64,000 nucleotides of DNA from Candidatus Zixiibacteriota bacterium (GTDB lineage: Bacteria > Zixibacteria > MSB-5A5 > GN15 > FEB-12), in assembly GCA_034003725.1 (NCBI GenBank), contig JAVEYB010000001.1:330631-394630 (forward strand), read 5' to 3'. Under the pieces are notes generated by a model. The model was not told where the DNA came from. It did not search any database and was given only the letters and a program-made list of their open reading frames with translations. Of the stretch, positions 61,711 through 64,000 are shown piece after piece (the stretch's first letter is position 1; every line of letters begins with the position of its first letter). A program made the position numbers and the translations under genes.

Positions 61711-63499
61711 TATAGTCTCGTGGATCTGGCAGTATTACCGACAGCACAAGAAGGTGCTGGCGGTGCTGGTGCTGGCCACCCCGGTCCAGGCCGCGATCGC
61801 CGTGATGATACCACGACTGATAGGCTTCACGATCGATACACTCAAGTCCGGGCAGACCCCGTCGCACTGGCTTGCCGAAAGCCTCACCGAGATCGGTGCG
61901 GGCTGGGGGCTGTCGCCGGTCGTATCGTTCGCCGTTGCGTTTATCGCGTTCGGATTCGTATCCGCGGCGCTTTATGCCTGGTTCCAGTCGACCCGTGCCT
62001 GGATGAACTGCCGTCTCGAGTTTCTCTTCCGGCAGGAAGCGTTCAACAAGATCACCACGAAGGGCCCCGACTTCTTCAACCGGTTCCGGACCGGCGATCT
62101 GGTAACGCGGCTGACCGACGATGTCGCCGAGAAGCTGTCGTGGTTCGCCTGCTCGGGGATCTTTCGGTTTTACGAAGCGTCGTTGAACATCATCTTCGTT
62201 GTGATCATGATGCTCTCGATCTCGCCGAAACTGACCTTGTTCACGGCCGGGCCGCTGCCGCTTTTGATTCTGGTCTTTTTCAAGACGTCGTCGCTGCTGG
62301 ATACGCGTTACGACCATCTGCAGTCGCGCATCTCGCGGTTCAACGACGTCATGGAAGCGTGCTTCTCCGGCATTCGCGTGGTGCGCGCCTACGTGCAGGA
62401 GAAGGCGCAGAAAGTGAAATTCGACGACGCCGCGCGCGACCGGCGCCAGGCCGAAATCGACGCCGTCCGGGTGACCACCCTGGTCGACTCGATGTACCAT
62501 TATATATGGCAGTTTGCGGTCGTGATCGTGCTGATCGCCGGCGGCTACGCGGTTCTCAACGCGACCATGTCGATCGGCGACCTGGCCACGTTCATCTACT
62601 ATGCGACCTGGCTGGTCTTCCCGATGTTTGATATCGGGCAGTTCCTCGTGAAGGGCCGTCAGTCGGCGGTGTCGATTCACCGGCTGACCGAACTCGAACT
62701 CGTGCCGCCGATGGTCACCGAGCGCGGTTCGCGCGACGGCAACGGCAGCATGAAACCGAGTATCGGCTACGATGATGTTGCCTTCACGTTCCCCGAGCTG
62801 CAGCGGCAGATTATCGACCGGGTCACACTCGACATCAAGCCGGGGCACACGATCGCGGTCGTCGGACGGGTCGGTTCCGGCAAGAGCTGGCTGGTCAACA
62901 TGATTCCGCGGCTGGTCGATCCGACCGACGGCGGCATCACGCTCGACGGCCACAACCTGACCGAGTACAAGCTCGAAGACCTTCGGCATTCGATCGGCTA
63001 CGTTCCGCAGGAACCGGTGCTGTTTTCGGACTCCGTCCGCAACAACATCCTGTTCGGGCGCGACAACGTCTCCGAGGAGCTGCTGACGTGGGCGGTCGAT
63101 GTCGCGCAGTTGTCCGAAGAGATCGCGACTTTCCCGAAAGGGATGGACACGATGATCGGCACGCGCGGGATGTCGATATCCGGCGGCCAGAAACAGCGGC
63201 TCGCGCTGGCGCGCGCGCTGGTCGGCAAACCGAAAGTCCTCATTCTCGACGACTGCACGTCGGCGCTCGACTCACGCACCGAGGCCGCCCTGTGGGACCG
63301 CCTGCACGAGGTCATGCCGGAGTTGACTGCGATCCTGATCACGCACCGCCCCGACACGCTCGAGCAGGCGAACATGATCTACGTGCTCGACGAAGGCCGG
63401 ATTGTCGAGACCGGCACCCACGCCGAGCTGATGGCGCAGGAAGGCTTGTACGCGAAGATCTACAAGCGCTACCGGCTCGAAGCCGAAGTGGCCGCGTAG
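61703..63499 (+). CDS. ABC exporter half-transporter (BmrC/TM287-like subunit)
   Basis: 598 aa from ATG 61703 (MRNIVSWIWQYYRQHKK), overlapping the previous stop by 8 bp. Membrane domain about 15-330; Walker A GRVGSGKSW, signature ISGGQKQ (canonical), Walker B LILDDCTSALD with Asp in place of catalytic Glu, H-loop THRPDT. Because each site pairs one subunit's Walker motifs with the other's signature, the Asp and the partner's SRGE both fall in the same, degenerate ATP site, while the other site is fully canonical. This is the known asymmetry of TM287/288 and BmrCD. Confidence 0.93.
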   Translation: MRNIVSWIWQYYRQHKKVLAVLVLATPVQAAIAVMIPRLIGFTIDTLKSGQTPSHWLAESLTEIGAGWGLSPVVSFAVAFIAFGFVSAALYAWFQSTRAWMNCRLEFLFRQEAFNKITTKGPDFFNRFRTGDLVTRLTDDVAEKLSWFACSGIFRFYEASLNIIFVVIMMLSISPKLTLFTAGPLPLLILVFFKTSSLLDTRYDHLQSRISRFNDVMEACFSGIRVVRAYVQEKAQKVKFDDAARDRRQAEIDAVRVTTLVDSMYHYIWQFAVVIVLIAGGYAVLNATMSIGDLATFIYYATWLVFPMFDIGQFLVKGRQSAVSIHRLTELELVPPMVTERGSRDGNGSMKPSIGYDDVAFTFPELQRQIIDRVTLDIKPGHTIAVVGRVGSGKSWLVNMIPRLVDPTDGGITLDGHNLTEYKLEDLRHSIGYVPQEPVLFSDSVRNNILFGRDNVSEELLTWAVDVAQLSEEIATFPKGMDTMIGTRGMSISGGQKQRLALARALVGKPKVLILDDCTSALDSRTEAALWDRLHEVMPELTAILITHRPDTLEQANMIYVLDEGRIVETGTHAELMAQEGLYAKIYKRYRLEAEVAA

Positions 63500-63522
63500 C
63501 GCCTACCAATGGAACGAAAACG

Positions 63523-63564
63523 GGTGTGATGTCGGACGAGTGGTCCGGCATCACGCCTTTTTTT
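63523..63564 (+). terminator. Intrinsic terminator of the ABC exporter operon
   Basis: GGTGTGATGTCGGAC-GAGT-GTCCGGCATCACGCC-type stem with two G-U pairs followed by T7, 24 bp after the stop. Confidence 0.88.
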
Positions 63565-63630
63565 GTGTGCGGCGGACCAAACGTGATTCGATTGAGGAGT
63601 GATTGACTGCCGCCCGCCGTATCCAGCCAG

Positions 63631-64000
63631 GACACGCCGCAGGCGTGTCAGTCCCGTGCCATCCGGATCGACTTCTTGGCGACACGCCGCAGACGTTTCA
63701 TTCCCGTGCCATCCGGATCGACTTCTTGGCGACACGCCGCAGGCGTGTCAGTCCCGTGCCATCCGGATCGACTTCTTGGCGACACGCCGCAGGCGCGTCA
63801 TTCCCGTACCATCCGGATCGACTTCTTGGCGACACGCCGCAGGCGTGTCAGTCCCGTGCCATCCGGATCGACTTCTTGGCGACACGCCGCAGGCGTGTCA
63901 GTCCCGTGCCATCCGGATCGACTTCTTGGCGACACGCCGCAGGCGTGTCAGTCCCGTGCCATCCGGATCGACTTCTTGGCGACACGCCGCAGGCGTGTCA
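63631..64000. repeat. 50-bp tandem repeat array running off the right edge
   Basis: Units start with GACACGCCGC at 63631, 63681, 63731, 63781, 63831, 63881, 63931 and 63981; seven full copies and a partial one are seen. Each contains the 8-bp-arm palindrome GACACGCC-GCA-GGCGTGTC and the block ATCCGGATCGACTTCTTGGC. Units are nearly identical; variants (AGACGTTTCA in unit 2, AGGCGCGTCA and a GTACC in unit 4) are mostly in the right arm of the palindrome. With no variable spacers it is not CRISPR. 63565-63630 is plain spacer. Confidence 0.95.

Noticed and set aside
63631..64000. Possible CRISPR array
   Set aside because: Whole 50-bp units repeat with no unique spacers, and there are no cas genes.

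Overview
The window reads as a contiguous chromosomal segment of a GC-rich, diderm (Gram-negative) bacterium. Evidence for an outer membrane: LptE, two TonB-dependent receptors, two PorV/UPF0164-type barrels, an MtrB-like barrel and many lipoproteins. The mix of PorV-like proteins, large secreted proteins with a PNPF/FlgD-Ig-like C-terminus, dockerin-type repeats, carboxypeptidase-regulatory-like domains and anaerobic-type genes (AbfD family, multiheme cytochromes) suggests an uncultured FCB-related lineage such as candidate phylum Zixibacteria. That placement is inference. There are no rRNA genes, phage modules, insertion sequences or CRISPR arrays.

Layout. 1-7302 (minus strand): tRNA-CAU, tRNA-Val, terminator, C4 zinc-ribbon coiled-coil protein, guaB, RNase P RNA, recJ, meaB, a GT2 glycosyltransferase and a membrane protein cut by the left edge. 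7551-16275: small YciI-like protein, AbfD-family flavoprotein with altered catalytic residues, a lipoprotein and its decayed duplicate, a GAF-GAF-SpoIIE phosphatase, YifB/ComM and two lipoproteins. 16280-20796: PorV-like barrel, lptE, hutI, hutU. 20938-29665 (plus): GNAT, membrane protein, cupin, repeats, DUF4416, DOMON-like lipoprotein, murA and a large metallopeptidase/propeller/barrel protein. 29892-32423: Lon-like protease. 32857: tRNA-Glu.

33092-38301 is a probable signalling module: a sigma-54 activator, a candidate sigma-54 promoter, a ZU5-like lipoprotein, a TPR protein and a TPR-HD-GYP protein. 38413-42112 encodes an apparent trans-outer-membrane electron conduit: decaheme cytochrome, MtrB-like barrel and multiheme lipoprotein. 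42497-46395 is a cobalamin-riboswitch-controlled uptake operon (BtuB-like receptor plus a BtuG-like beta-propeller carrying dockerin repeats). 46494-53605 is a TonB receptor / secreted protein / PorV operon. 54169-59290 holds pgsA-like, zinc-finger membrane protein, DSD1-type PLP enzyme, an ABC-substrate-binding/TolC-like fusion and a lone receiver.

59585-63564 is a heterodimeric ABC exporter preceded by a promoter, a 26-codon leader ORF and mutually exclusive hairpins, an architecture like the BmrB-BmrCD drug-responsive attenuator. The window ends in a 50-bp tandem repeat array that runs off the right edge. Two diverged 200-bp intergenic repeats (9813 and 22611), a 52-bp tandem repeat (22860) and a 25-bp direct repeat flanking the Lon-like gene are the main non-coding structures.
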